From the NCBI RefSeq assembly GCF_040869045.1, contig NC_090319.1, positions 345,506,302 to 345,570,301 of the forward strand: a stretch of DNA of 64,000 nt, read 5' to 3'. Positions 20,775 through 32,770 of this stretch are shown one piece after another; the first letter of the stretch is position 1, and the number at the start of each line of letters is the position of its first letter. The translations under genes were made by a program, and so were the position numbers. A model generated the notes under the pieces. It had not been told where the DNA came from, did not search any database, and worked only from the letters and a program-made list of their open reading frames with translations. Source of the stretch: Eurosta solidaginis. Taxonomy: Eukaryota > Arthropoda > Insecta > Diptera > Tephritidae.

Positions 20775-21648
20775 AGCGGGTCAAATTTTTTGCCCATCAG
20801 GAGTATAGCAAAAACGTAATCTACAGATGATTCTAAGAAAAATTGCTGAAGACACCATAGCTCTAAGTCCGATTTCGAGGTCCCGACTTTTGCAAAATAG
20901 ATATTTTGCATTTGAATGTAGGGTTTGGCCAAAAAATCTTCATAGTTTCTTATAGAATTATAGGAAAAATATCATATTGGGCTTACTTTAAGGGTATTTA
21001 TATTTCAGAATCTGTACTAATATATATAGTATTTTTGTATTTTAGTAGGGATACCAGGCTTAAATTATGAGAAATTTGCCTAAAATTAACTTTTAACTAC
21101 TATATTATCATTTTTAACAAATTTCTTATGGAAAATTTTCAGAAAAAAACCCTATATTTTCAAGTAATAAGCAAAAATTTTTTTCTACTAAAACGAATTC
21201 GAAAAAAGAAAAACTGTCTGAATGAAAGTTGTTGGAAATGTTCTGAACTTATTTTAGCTGTAAAGAAAAAAATTTTCCCTAAGAATTTTGTTAAAAATGA
21301 TAATATAGTAGTTAAAAGTTAATTTTAGGCAAATTTCTCATAATTTAAGCCTGGTATCCCTACTAAAATACAAAAATACTATAGATATTAATACAGATTC
21401 TGAAATATACGTAAAATACCTTTAAAGTAAGCCCAATATGATATTTTTCCTATAATTCTATAAGAAACTATGAAGATTTTTTGGCCAAACCCTACATTCA
21501 AATGCAAAATATCTATTTTGCAAAAGTCGGGACCTCGAAATCGGACTTAGAGTTATGGTGTTCCAGCAATTTTTCTTAGAATCATCTGTAGATTACGTTT
21601 TTGCTATACTCCTGTTGGGAAAAAACCATCCATACAATTTGACCCGCT
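20775..21648. mobile_element. Foldback element, arms about 370-400 bp
   Basis: The left end AGCGGGTCAAATT (20775) is complementary to AATTTGACCCGCT ending at 21648. Pairing goes on inward for about 370 bp with few mismatches (for example GGTCCCGACTTTTGCAAAAT left, ATTTTGCAAAAGTCGGGACC right) to a centre near 21200, so nearly the whole 874 bp is one hairpin. The 64-residue frame over the centre is a by-product. No target duplication is clear. Confidence 0.85.
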
Positions 21649-21733
21649 CTAATATACACTGATATTTTTTTTGTATTTAAAAAATAAAAATTTAATTTTT
21701 AAATGCCCAGAAAGTTCAAAAGTTTTAATATAT

Positions 21734-21950
21734 TGTAACGAATTTAGGGACACTCCACTTATTTTACACCTTTTACTAACGTTCGTATCGCTAAATTGTT
21801 GAATAAATAACTCTAATATTCATTAACGCAAAATGGTCTTTATTAGACTACTTTGAAAGTACTTCACAATAACACTTATACTTCGCAACCAATAGCGTGC
21901 TTAAATAAAACTGATTACTGACTACTCAGCTTTCGCTGCTTTTATACTAG
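21734..21950 (-). repeat. Partial LTR (442-bp type), cut by the tandem array
   Basis: Starts TGTAACGAATTTAGGGACAC after ATAT (21730-21733), has GCTAAATTGTTGAATAAATA and the AATAAA-complement GGTCTTTATTAGACTA, then stops after CTTTTATACTAG where the C-rich tandem array begins. Confidence 0.8.
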
Positions 21951-23154
21951 GTCCGTCAAACTGGACCCCCCCCCCCCCCCCCCCCCACGATGGATTCGAA
22001 ATTTGGTAGGCCAGGTATTATGTGCTATTTATGTGCTAATTTGTTCCCAAAATAAAAAATGTTGTGCTCAAAATTTAAGTACTTTTTTTTTAACCTCAAA
22101 ATGGGGGGTCCAGCTGGACGTCCAGCTAGACCACCCCCTCATAAGCACTAGGTCAAACAAAAAAATTTTAATGTGGGAATTATGTGCTATTTATGTGCTC
22201 CATCATAAGCTACGGTCTGTCCAGAAAAAACAGAGGGGTTACAAGGGGGGGAGGGGGGGGGGGGCGCATATAACCCCAGACGGAAAAATCGAAACGGGAT
22301 AGGTGCAGAATTTTGTGCTATTTATGGGCTCGATAGTTCCAAAAACGATTCGTTTTTTTGACAACTTTTAATGTTTTTTTTAAAACATCAAAAGTGGTGG
22401 GTCCAGCTGGACGTCCAGCTAGACTCCCCCTCGTAAGCACTAGGCCAAACAAAACAATTTAAATGTGGGAATTATGTGCTATTTACGTGCTCAATAGTGC
22501 CAAAAAGAATTCGGTTTTTTGACAACTTTTAATGATTTTTTTAAAACTTCAAAAGTGGGGGGTCTAGCTGGACGTCCCCTTCATAAGCACTAGGTCAAAA
22601 AAAAAATTTAAATGTGGGAATTATGTGCCATTTACGTGCTCAATAGTGCCAAAAAGAATTCGGTTTTTTGATAACTTTTAATGATTTTTTTAAAACTTCA
22701 AAAGTGGGGGTCTAGCTGGACGTCACCCTCATAAGCACTAGGCCAAACAAAACAATTTAAATGTGGGAATTATGTGCTATTTACGTGCTCAATAGTGCCA
22801 AAAAGAATTCGGTTTTTTGACAACTTTTAATGATTTTTTTAAAACTTCAAAAGTGGGGGGTCCAGCTGGTCGTCCAGCTAGACCCCCCTCATAAGCTCTA
22901 GGCCAAACAACACAATTTAAATGTGGGAATTATGTGCTATTTACGTGCTCAATAGTGCCAAAAAGAATTCGGGTTTTTGACAACTTTTAATGATTTTTTT
23001 AAAACTTCAAAAGTGTCCAGCTAGACCCCCCCCCCCCCTCGTAAGCACTAGGCCAAACAAAACAATTTGAATGTGGGAATTATGTGCTATTTACGTGCTC
23101 AATAGTGCCAAAAATAATTCGGGTTTTTGACAACTTTTAATGATTTTTTTAAAA
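21951..23154. repeat. Tandem array, unit about 150 bp, about 7 copies, with poly-C and poly-G runs
   Basis: Units contain GCACTAGGCCAAACAAAACA, ATGTGGGAATTATGTGCTAT, GTGCTCAATAGTGCCAAAAA and the palindrome-like GTCCAGCTGGACGTCCAGCT. Anchor points lie at about 22144, 22435, 22585, 22734, 22892 and 23045. A run of 21 C (21966-21986) opens it; G runs of 7 and 12 sit at 22245-22264. The array is wedged between an LTR fragment and the truncated gag at 23155. Confidence 0.88.
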
Positions 23155-24249
23155 CGCTGTTTCCTGAATCAGAGCATAGGATGCTGTTTCTGCGAATGTG
23201 GGTTTTGGATTCGCATATGTAGCCCGCTTCGTTTCCACATCTCGCATGCCATTTATGAAGCTCTGGATTTTTTAGCCTTTCAGTGTATTCCACGGGTGCG
23301 TCCGCATTTGCAAGATGAGCCAATCTTTCAATATCTAAAGCAAACTCCTGCAATGTCTCATTTGCTTTTTGGTAGCGGTTTTGCAACTCAATTTGGAATA
23401 TCTGTTTCCTATGCTCGCTTCCGTAACGTCTCTCTAAAGCGCTCATCAATGTTTCGTAGTTGTTCCGCTCGTACTCTGGGATGGTCTGTAAGATTTCCGC
23501 AGCTGGTCCTTTTAAAGCTACGAACAATGCAGCAACTTTATCTTCAGCATTCCAGATGTTCACTGTTGCGGTCTTCTCAAATTGTAGCTTAAAGACCTGG
23601 AAAGGAACAGAACCGTCAAAGGATGGTGTTTTTACCTTTGGATTACTCGTTGAAACTGCTGGGCGATTTAGTTGCAACTGCTCGATACGTCCTCTCAAAG
23701 CATCCACCTCGGCCTCGATTTTTTCTTCAAACTGTAAAATTTTTGTATCTTGCGCTTCCAACTTCGAGGAAATACGTCCTTCTTGCTCTTCCAGTTGAGC
23801 AGAGATCTGCGATGATATCTGTGCTGAAATTTACGCTGACATTTCGGATATCCGTGCCTCTTGTGCTTCAATCTTCGCTGTTATGAGTTCTCCTGCGATT
23901 CCAGCAGAGATGACATGTTGGTGGATATTTGTGATGACATTTCTGTTATACGTGCCTCCTGTGCTTCGTTCTTGGATGTTAAACGTGTCTCCTGCGATTC
24001 CAGCTGAGATGCCACTGTCGATGTTTGAGCAGTTATTGCAGCCAATATCATGTTCAAGTCTGCGCTGGTAACTGACTGCGATGTTTCGTTTTTCTCTTCA
24101 ATTTTTGTTGTCACCTTGCCATCAATTCCTTCTGCTTCCATTGCCTCTCGTAGCTGTGCCTGAAGTTCTAGTTTAACGCCGCTTGTATTCAATCCACGGC
24201 TCTCCAACTCCTTTAGTTGCTGGATCATCAATTCACTGAACTTTGCCAT
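23155..24249 (-). pseudogene. gag: gag relic, truncated at the tandem array
   Basis: 24249-23881 encodes the SAP domain (LKELESRGLNTSGVKLELQA) and coiled coil (SQLESQETRLTSKNEAQEAR); 23761-23099 the rest of the coiled coil and the capsid-like core (VKTPSFDGSVPFQVFKLQFE; ANADAPVEYTERLKNPE). Frames break near 23880 and 23280. The zinc knuckle and all of pol are missing: at 23155 the sequence jumps to the 150-bp array. The first codon follows a 50-bp leader and the primer site at 24283-24300, as in the intact element. Confidence 0.87.
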
Positions 24250-24282
24250 GTCCTTGTTGTCCTCTGGAATTTATTCAACAAT

Positions 24283-24300
24283 TCCTCTTCTGACACCAAT
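24283..24300 (-). promoter_or_regulatory. Primer binding site, Leu-tRNA type
   Basis: Minus strand TGGTGTCAGAAGAGGAA directly inside the LTR at 24301, the same as in the other two gag-bearing copies. Confidence 0.65.
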
Positions 24301-24917
24301 TGTAACGAATTTACTTGCAATCCTCTTATTTGCCATTTTTCTGCTGAGTTGGAATCACTAAACTGTTGAATAAATAACTCCAATATGTAATAAAGCAAAA
24401 TGACCTTTATTAAAGTACTTCACAATAACACTCAAACTGTGCAACGAATAGTTTGCTTAATAACCAAACTGATTGATAGCTCAAATGAAACTCTACTATT
24501 CAAAATAATACTGCTCTTGCTCGCTAGATAGCGTCTTAATCGAAATCTCAAATCAAACTGAATTCCAGCGCCTCTACAATTGCCGCCTTTTATACTCTTT
24601 GATTTCAACCTTCGCATCTTCTAGGCCCTTCCAGAATCTACTAGTCCAGCAGCTCTCCAACTTCTCAGCTGTAACTACAATTGCACAATTTTATAGTTTT
24701 TCTCATTGCATACTTATAGGAGAATCTCAGATATATGCATGTGTTTGTGCATTGACTATCCGCTGCTCGTATACGTACATGGTACATATGTGTAGACGCA
24801 ATTATTGTTTCGTTTATGTAGATACATAATGATTGATCTATGGATGTGAATTCACGTCACTGCTTAGCATCGGCTTAGAGATGGCAGCACTCCTTAGTTT
24901 TGCTAATATTCGTAACA
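24301..24917 (-). repeat. 5' LTR (617 bp), subfamily between the 442- and 713-bp types
   Basis: Starts TGTAACGAATTTACTTGC and ends ATTCGTAACA. Blocks such as ATAGTTTGCTTAATAACC, CGCTAGATA and GATATATGCATGTGTTTGTG match the 713-bp LTRs of 56911-63344 much better than the 442-bp type. The flank after it is TTAT; the partner LTR is lost. Confidence 0.85.
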
Positions 24918-25559
24918 TTATTGTCATTAATATGGCATTCAGATAATTTCCAAAAATATTTTTTACTATACGTGAATAATTACCGGAGTTGTAGCATTGG
25001 AATTGTGGTGAAAAACTGGGTCTAAAAAGGGCGGCCCATTTCTTAAAATTTTGAATCGATGTGGCCGGCGACCCAAATGTTCGTCTAAATACAATGTTTG
25101 AACGAGTTCGCTTAGTTAATAATCAATCTAGGCCAATACAAAGTTTCAGCAACTGCTCGAGCTTTAACTCAGAAATGGTCGAGACCACGAAAAATAACTT
25201 CAGGTTGGACCTGTGGAGAATGTCATGATGTTCAACTTCGAACTGAGAGCGAAACTCGAACAGGACATAGGAAACGAAGTACTAAATTCTCGAACATCTC
25301 AAACGCGCACATGCAACTTATCATGAATTTTATTACCATAAACATAATGTCAAAATACTCGTAAAGGCGTATGCAAGTTTCCAAGTCTTGTCTCAAATTC
25401 CGAAGTGAAACCCTTAAATGGCTGGAGTCCTTTTAATTTTATTAGTGAATCAATTTTGTATACAAAATTTTTTCAGTACCATAATATTTTTGAATAATTT
25501 TTAGTTGTCATTTTGTTAGTGTAAATTGGGTGTTTCACATTTTCTTTAATATAAAAAAA
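24918..25559. other. No supported feature
   Basis: AT-rich sequence of mixed composition; no frame, inverted repeat or TE motif was recognised. Confidence 0.35.
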
Positions 25560-25628
25560 AATAAGTAAGAAAGTCTTAGTTCGGGTGAAACCGAACATTA
25601 TATACCCAACATTAGCTCTCATATATAT

Positions 25629-26128
25629 TGTGACGAATATCATCATCACTAAGCGATACTAGTATCACTAAGCCGATACTAAGCAGCCACTCGTATGTAC
25701 GTAAACAAATCAATCATCATGTACACACATACATACAAGGCAGCAGAGAGATACTCACGAACGCATGTTATCATCAGCCGAAGTAGTGCTCACATATACA
25801 CACGCATATGGATACAAACTACAAATATACATGTATATGCTGGTAACCAAGCATGAAGTTCACGAAATTACTAGACCTTAGGATAAATGGGTGAACGAGG
25901 AAACCGAGAGTATAAAAGCAGAGCAAGCTGAGTAGTAAGCAAACAGTTTGATTTAAGCACGCTATTAGTTGCGAAGTGAAGTATAATTGTGAGGTATAAG
26001 TACTCTGAAAGTAGTCTAATAAAGACCATTTTGCATTATTCAATATTAGAGTTATTTATTCAACAGTTTAGCGATTCGAACGTTAGCAGTAGGTTTGGAA
26101 TAAGCGGAATTTCCCTAAATTCGTTACA
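25629..26128 (+). repeat. Solo LTR (500 bp), ATAT duplication
   Basis: TGTGACGAATATCATC to AAATTCGTTACA, flanked by ATAT at 25625-25628 and 26129-26132. It has a core promoter TATAAAAG at 25911-25918 and an AATAAA signal near its 3' part (CTAATAAAGACC). No internal region remains, so it arose by LTR-LTR recombination. Confidence 0.9.
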
Positions 26129-26190
26129 ATATGTCTGTATGTAAATAAAGAATACAAAGAGGAATGTCACTAAAAGCCCTGTCACACAAT

Positions 26191-26687
26191 CAGTTTTTTA
26201 TATAGATACGTTCAACACAATCGTATGCATTATGAGTAGATTGCACGAATTTTTATGGAGAACGGAAGATCAAACGACACTGGCGCCATCTGACATGAAA
26301 AAGTAGCCATCTTCCAACTTTTGTTGCAAGCAAAGCATAAGAAGATGAATTTCACATGATTTGGCTAAGTGTGCCGTCACACTCAGCAAGTGAAATAATT
26401 TGTCCCACTTGTTGGTACTTTTCTAAAATTTGTCACAGTTAAAAACTGCAATTTAACAAATGAATAGAACAAAAAATATGTTAGCAAGTATTTTTCCTGT
26501 ATAGTGAGAATGTTTATAACAGTGCTTCGCGAAATTTTGTATGTGAATGGGCAAGGCGAAATAAACTTCAAATTGCCAAGACTAAAGTTCCATTATATTT
26601 ACAAACGTAGCATCTTGGTTGATTGTGGCGATGTTACTGGAATGCATAAGATTGCGTTGAACGTATCTATATGAAAAACTTCATTGT
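26191..26687. mobile_element. MITE with long TIRs, relative of 1-437
   Basis: Left AGTTTTTTATATAGATACGT and right ACGTATCTATATGAAAAACT are inverted repeats; similarity goes further out (GCCCTGTCACACAATC left, GTGGCTCGGCC right). The right arm (ATTGCGTTGAACGTATC) pairs with the left GATACGTTCAACACAAT. It is noncoding. Confidence 0.75.
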
Positions 26688-27026
26688 GGCTCGGCCATAA
26701 CATTTAATAATATAAAAGCTGAAATATAGTTTTTTTACACATACAAATATAGCCTGCCGTAAGGAGCTATAAAACAGTTGCTGCCAAAGAAACAATGTTC
26801 TTGCCAAATCTTGTTAAAATTGGCCGCTTTTTTCGACTTTGGTATTGAAGGTTTTGCGTGCGTACTAGAAACATTTGCAATATTTTTTTAACTTTCGTAC
26901 CTTCAATATTGGTAATGGAGTTACGTGTCATAAATATATTGCCAATTTTGTGATGGTTAAAACTTTAAGCAACTTTTTAATAAAAAAAAAGTGGGTGTGG
27001 TCGTTTTAACGATCTAAATATAATTC

Positions 27027-27530
27027 TGTGACGAATATTAGCATCACTAAGCAGATACTAAATAAATAATCACGCAACAATAAAAACATGAAGCAGCCAC
27101 TCGTATATATACATGAACACATCAATCATCATTTACACACATATATAAAAGGAAACGCAGAGATAACTCACACACAGATATAGTCATCAGCCGAAGTTGT
27201 TACTCACACATACACACGCATATATGTAGCTCAATTACCAAGCAGTAGATACAGCAGTTCTATAAGGCGTCTATACTTTAGTAGAAATATGTGAATGAAG
27301 AAACGGAGAGTATAAAAGCAGCGCAAGCTGAGTAGTCAGTAATCATTAATCAGTTTGATATAAACACGCCATTAGTTGTGAAGTATAAGTGTTATTGTGA
27401 AGTACTCTCAAAGTAGTCTAATAAAGACCATTTTGCATTACTGAATATTGGAGTTATTTATTGGACAATTTAGCGATTCGAACGTTAGTAGAAGGTTTCA
27501 AATAAGCGGAATTTGCCTAAATTCGTTACA
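27027..27530 (+). repeat. Solo LTR (504 bp)
   Basis: TGTGACGAATATTAGCATC to AAATTCGTTACA. Flanks are ATTC and ATAC, a decayed duplication. TATAAAAG at about 27311, followed 25 bp on by AGTCAGT-type initiator sequence; AATAAA near 27419. Confidence 0.85.
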
Positions 27531-28960
27531 ATACTAAGAATCATAATTCCGCAAAATTGCGAAGTGATACAAGCTGCTCTTTATTAACGGCTTGAAAAAC
27601 TTTTAAAAGTGCTTCTTTTAAATTTGGTCGGTACCATGCCCATTTTCCAAAATTTGTATTTATTTTTAAATTTTCGTACTTTACTACACCATATCACTAC
27701 TGAGATGATATATCGATATAATTTAGTAACATACCGCAAGGGTGTGAAATTTTTTGCTACAATTTGAGTTTGAAAACATTTTTTTAAAGTGGATGTGATC
27801 AGCAACCGATTTTGTTTATTAAGCAAAGTTTATTTATAATAGCAAGGACAACCACCATGCCAAGTCCTCAATTGCCTTTGATTTACGGCTTTCAAAGTTT
27901 TAAATTTTCTTCCTTTAAATGTTCCATTTTCCAAGATTTTGCCGAACTCTATTTTTCTCCATAAACAACCCACATATCAAATTTCATCAATTTATCCGTT
28001 TATGGTAATAAATAATAACCGATTCCGCTTATTTTCACAAAGCATATATATAAGAGTAAGGTTAACCTTCGTACCAAATTTCAACATGATATCTTCAATG
28101 GCTTTCCAAGATTTAACTAAATTTATAATTTCCTTCAGGCAGGCAATATATCAAATTTCGTCAATTTATCGGCCTTTGCTAATAAATTAACGCATATATG
28201 TACATACATATATATGTATATAATAGTTAGGACAATGCATGGGGCATGTTTAAATATGATATCTTCAACGGCTTTTGATTTACGGCTTAAAAACTTTTAA
28301 ATTTTCTTCTTCTAAATGTGGGCAGTTCTACGCTCATTTTTTTTTTTAATTTTACAAAATTTTTGTTGTTAACAATAAAGTCAACCAACATATCAACTCC
28401 CAGCAACTTATCTTTCTTTGGTAATGAATTACCGCATTTTTCCCATTTTTTTGAAAATTCGTTATCGATTTTTTTAAGTAGGCGTGGTCGCAAACCGATT
28501 TAGTTTATTTTCATAAAGTGAATGTAAGGACAACGTCCCTGCTAAATTTCAACATGATATCTTCAGCGGCTTAGGATTTATGGCTTAGAAGAATTTCAAA
28601 ATTTTCTTTTTCTAAATGTAGGCGGTGTCACGCACATTTTCCAAAATTTTTATTTCTATCATAAAGTTAATCCACATATCAAGTTTCATCACTTTATGGG
28701 TGTTTGCTAATGAATTATCACATTTTTCCATTCTTCGATATTTTCTATATTTGTCCGTTTTTTCGAAAACGTCGATTTTGAGATTGGTTTGCATAGTTTC
28801 AGTTACATAATTCATGAAAGTGTTTTCTTAAAACAATTTATTCCTTATTCCAAAAAAAGGTATAAAGGCTGCAATCCAAAAGTGTTGGTCCAGCACCCAA
28901 ATTCCAACCATCGCTAAAGCTAAATTTCCAATGCCAAAAATCTCTAAAACAGTATCAAAT

Positions 28961-29098
28961 GCAGATAAAAACATGCTACATTTAGTACCATGGGGCCGTA
29001 AGGAATAACCGCCTAAGTACTATGTAAAAGTATGGGATTTAGGCTCCTATTCCTTACGACCGTATTGTACTAAATGTTGCATACTTTTCTGCGCACTG
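28961..29098. repeat. Imperfect hairpin, arms about 46 nt
   Basis: GCAGATAAAAACATGCTACA, then TTTAGTACCATGGGGCCGTA and AGGAATA, pairs with the right arm (TATTCCTTACGACCGTATTG, TACTAAATGTTGCAT, CTTTTCTGC) around a loop of about 40 nt. It could be a small palindromic MITE or a structured RNA. Confidence 0.65.
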
Positions 29099-29212
29099 CG
29101 ATGGAGTTTTAACCTTAGAGAAGGTTGGAGTTTGGGGCAGAAATCAGAATGCATGGATTTCATTTCAGGGTGATTGCGATCCTTAACAACTTAAAAAAAG
29201 CTCCAGCGTGAT

Positions 29213-31227
29213 AAATTTTTATTTATTTCAATAAGTCAATGGACTTCAATCCTTACAGACTAAGATACAAACTAAAATTAAGAGATACATTTTTGACAAA
29301 TAATACATGGTACTTAGAAAGCAGATTTTAAAATATTTAACAGTTTCGCTTTTGGAGCAGAAAAGTCTAGAGTTACAACAGCACTGATAGAGTTAAACTC
29401 ACGGAGAGCACGAGCAATGGGGGCATTACTGGAATAGTGGGTTTTAAAATTGTCACAATAAAATGCATAAAAGCTACGAAGACACCTCCGAGGAATATTA
29501 AATCGAATCCTATACAATAAATATGGGCAGTCAACGGACCCATTAATAATATCATACGTAAATGACAAGCAGAGTATTGATCTGCGATTTTCTAAAGACT
29601 TAAGGCTTAAAAGCAGAAGTCGCGCAGAGTAGGCGGGTGTAGGATCTGAGAAGTTGAAAGGACGAAGGGCATATTTGAGAACAATTTTTTGTATTCTTTC
29701 AATTCTAGTAATAGCAGTTTGTCTCCAAATAAATACGCCATATTCCAGATGAGACCTAACAAAAGACGTGTAAAGTGGTTAAACGTGTAGAGATCAGAGA
29801 ATAATTTGGCAGCATTGCGCCTCACAAAGCCAAGCATAGAATATGATTTAGAGGTTATGAAATGTATGTGCTTACTAAAAGAAAACTTATTGTCAAAGAC
29901 AACACCAAGGTCCTTAATCTCATTAACACATTGAAGCTCACAATTAGAAATACTATAATTTGTAGTTAGAAGATTAATTGAATTCGAGTATGTCATTTGA
30001 AAGCATTTAGACGGATTCAAAGAGATACGAGAGTTCAGGCACCATTGGTGCAACTTATTAATATCATTCTGCAACATTAAGACATCCTCTGGCGTTTTAA
30101 TGGCAGAAAATAGCTTTAAGTCATCGGCGTATAGCAAACACTTCGCGAATGAAAAGCAACTACTTACGCCATTAATAAATAAGATAAATAAAAGTGGACC
30201 TAATATACTCCCTTGGGGAACCCCAGAAGTGGCTACAAACGGACTAGACGAATTTCCATCTATGGAAACAACACACTGTCTGTTACTTAAATAAGACTTT
30301 ATCCATAAAAGAAACGAAGAGTGGAAACCAAGGCAACCTAATTTTTTAATTAAAACACTATGATGGATTCTGTCAAAAGCTTTTGAAAAGTCAGTATAAA
30401 TGCAATCAACCTGAAAACCCGCAGAAAGAGATTCAACACAATATTCACTAAAAACAGCAAAATAAGAAACTGTTGATCTACCAGCGACAAAGCCATGCTG
30501 GGAGGGAGATATTTAAGACTTAACCGCAAAACTCCACTTGGCATTAACAGCATGCTCAAAAATTTTGGAAATGGTAGAAAGCTTTGATATAGGTCTGTAA
30601 TTACGCACATCATTTTTGTTGCCACTTTTAAAGATGGGGGTAAAAGAGGCGAGCTTCCACTCGTCAGTGAACGTACCGGACGATAGAGATTTATTAAAAA
30701 TTATTCTTAAAGGAAAAACTAGAGTCGGGCAGTTTTTTAACAGGACTGAAGAAATCCCATCAACGTCTGTTTGAGACGAAGATTTAAGTTTGAGAATAGC
30801 ATTACTAATATCATCAGAAGAGAGACAGAGGGCACCAAAGTTTGGAGCAGTGTTAAGATTCGTAGACATCAAACGATATATAACTATCGTCGGCAGCAAA
30901 ATTTGACTTAAAAAACTCCGCAAATAAGTTGGCTATATCACATGGTGTTCGCGCTGAGTGGCAATCAAGGAAGACTCCAGACGGTATACTGGAGCAACCT
31001 TTTTTGGACTTGATATAGCTCCAAAATGTTTTCGGATTCAATTTAATATTAGACTCGATTGTATGAATATAGTTGGTATTCAGAAGCTTATCCAAATTTT
31101 TAAATTTCTTCAAATATTGCTTGTATTCAGTGAAGAACAAATGGTTCTTCGTATGTTGCACATCACTGCAAGATATCTTAAACAACTTTAATGAATTAGT
31201 TAGAATTGACATTGTTACACTCATTAC
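29213..31227 (-). pseudogene. 5'-truncated Jockey-like non-LTR retrotransposon
   Basis: Minus-strand frames in order: 31224-30853 endonuclease-to-RT linker (NPKTFWSYIKSK), 30923-30513 fingers (SSQTDVDGISSVLLKNC; NYRPISKLSTISK), 30500-30140 palm (VATSGVPQGSILGPLLFILF), 30137-29607 LLYADDLKLF active site and thumb (LNPSKCFQMTYS), 29568-29314 C-terminal part. Frames 0, 2, 1, 2 and 0 follow each other, so at least four frameshifts. The 3' end is AAATAAATAAAAA near 29213. The endonuclease and ORF1 are absent. It is the same clade as 4791-5990 (shared YADDLK, RNAAK/RNST and EIKDLGVVF/GVIF blocks). Confidence 0.87.
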
Positions 31228-31791
31228 ATGTCCATAACTCCCACATTATGCACTATTACACTTTATGTATGTACGTACATCATACTTTATATATATAGAT
31301 ACATTTGTACATATGAATATAAATACATATGTACATAACTTTAAATGTTTGTAATGCTAAAAAATGTTTTAAAAATGTATCAAATGTAAAAAGGTCAACG
31401 CCATTCCCTCGATGATCAACAAAGCTGAGCGCTCGAAGCGAAAAAGTTGTGTCTGTTTTGTGGCAGGCAATGGGACAACAACATATGCTAAAGACAAGGC
31501 ATATACGTATTTTGATATGTAAATATACATACGTATGTATATGTGCATAGCATATGGAAGCCAATTGTGTGCACGCCCTAATGAACAGCTCCCACACAAT
31601 TCCTTCACTGCACTCTACCCCACAGCTACTCAACACTCTTTAGACTATTATGTTATTCATTTTCTATTTGACATTTTTTTATTGCTGCTTACTAGGTTTT
31701 ACTTGCTGTTTGGTGCTTGCGACTGTTGCCACAGTTCCCAATAGTCACAACATTCGCTTTATATTCGAGTACCACTGACGCCACTTAATCC
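31228..31791. other. Apparently low-copy intergenic sequence
   Basis: Has ACATATGTACAT-type repeats (31270-31345, 31515-31545) common between dipteran genes. The reading frames are low-complexity. No TE motif was seen. Confidence 0.4.
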
Positions 31792-32079
31792 ATCCCTGCA
31801 GTCAAAAGCCAAAGTAGTCAGCAAACATTCTAGTCCATTGACTAGAATTTTGTGCGGTTATTCATACCAGTTAGTGTATGAGTAGTTATTTGACTATAAT
31901 TTTGTGGCGTTCATCATACTTGTCAGTTTTAGAATGGTTCATTGACTATGATTTTGTGGTGTTATTCATAGTAGTTAGTATTTGAATAATTTATTCGACT
32001 AGAATTTCGTCTGTCGGACTCGAGGAAATGCGCGAGTGCTTTCTGTAGCCAGTTTGCAATCCATACTTCAATTGACAAT

Positions 32080-32590
32080 GCTAGATATCGTCCAAATCAA
32101 CGGGCACATAAACACAAGCATGACGAGTCGACCCTCACCGTTACCTCAACAGAGGTTAAATATATCGAAAACGCCAAGCCTTCCATTTCAATAGTCCCAG
32201 ACGGATAACCTATGCCGATGCCAAAACAACTTGGCCATGAGGGCATCAGCAGCCTAGCAAATTTTTCTACTTGGCGTTAAAAGCCTTTGCCATTCCAGAA
32301 TAACGGAGAATGGCAAGGATAAAACCACTACCAAAGACCGGAAACCCAACCAGTACCTAACGATATTATGCCTTTGGTCAGTAACGAAAACATTTTAAGC
32401 CGTTCCGATTCCCTCAATTAAATGAAATTCTTCGGTTATCCAGCCATCAGCATGACTTCCGTAAAGTGCATACACTACCACCGTTCTGAACTCCATTAAC
32501 ACTAATCATAGGATGGTGCTAGTGCAGCTTGGCCTGTTTTGACGTAGTCAACCACGACTGGTACGTCCTTCTCCGTTAGATAGATAGATA
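32080..32590 (+). pseudogene. Jockey-type reverse transcriptase fragment
   Basis: Frameshifted plus-strand reading gives KDKTTTKDRKPNQYLTIL..., SVIQPSA-LP-SAYTTTVLN and INTNHRMVLVQLGLF, matching the palm approach (KPGK-P..YRPISLL...HGFRK-HST-TALN.I...VLVALDLS). Short deletions and stops throughout; recognised by eye only. Confidence 0.5.
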
Positions 32591-32770
32591 ATTTATTGAA
32601 GATTGCACAGCGACCATTGGTCTATTGTGCCCTCACCTCCTTCACAGCACATCATCCAAGCCGACTTCCTTGATGAACTCTAGCCGTTCTCTTGGCTTGA
32701 GGGATTTAATGTGGGAATGTTCTGACCATGGTGAGCCCATAAACTTAGCCCTGTGTATTGAGATTGCGTC
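32591..32770 (-). pseudogene. Possible 3' end of a non-LTR element with an ATCT-repeat tail
   Basis: The plus strand begins AGATAGATAGATAATTTATT, i.e. a minus-strand 3' tail of (ATCT)n, followed by a fairly GC-rich stretch. No frame or motif confirms it; the reason for the call is the tail shape and position next to a reverse transcriptase relic. Confidence 0.3.

Larger units (their letters stand above)
25560..28850 (-). mobile_element. Noncoding dispersed repeat (copy 3), hit by other elements
   Basis: Begins AAGTAAGAAAGTCTTAGTTCGGGTGAAACCGAAC, which is the reverse complement of the end of copies 1 and 2, so the copy lies on the minus strand. Blocks such as AAAGTGGGTGTGGTCGTTTT (26990) and AGGCGTGGTCGCAAACCGA (28480) are the family's CACGCCCAC-type motifs read from the other strand. 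About 300-380-bp internal repeats (TTTACGGCTT..AAACTTTTAAATTTTC at 27885, 28272 and 28575) are visible. Solo LTRs (25629-26128, 27027-27530) and a MITE (26191-26687) split it. The far end is uncertain. Confidence 0.55.
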
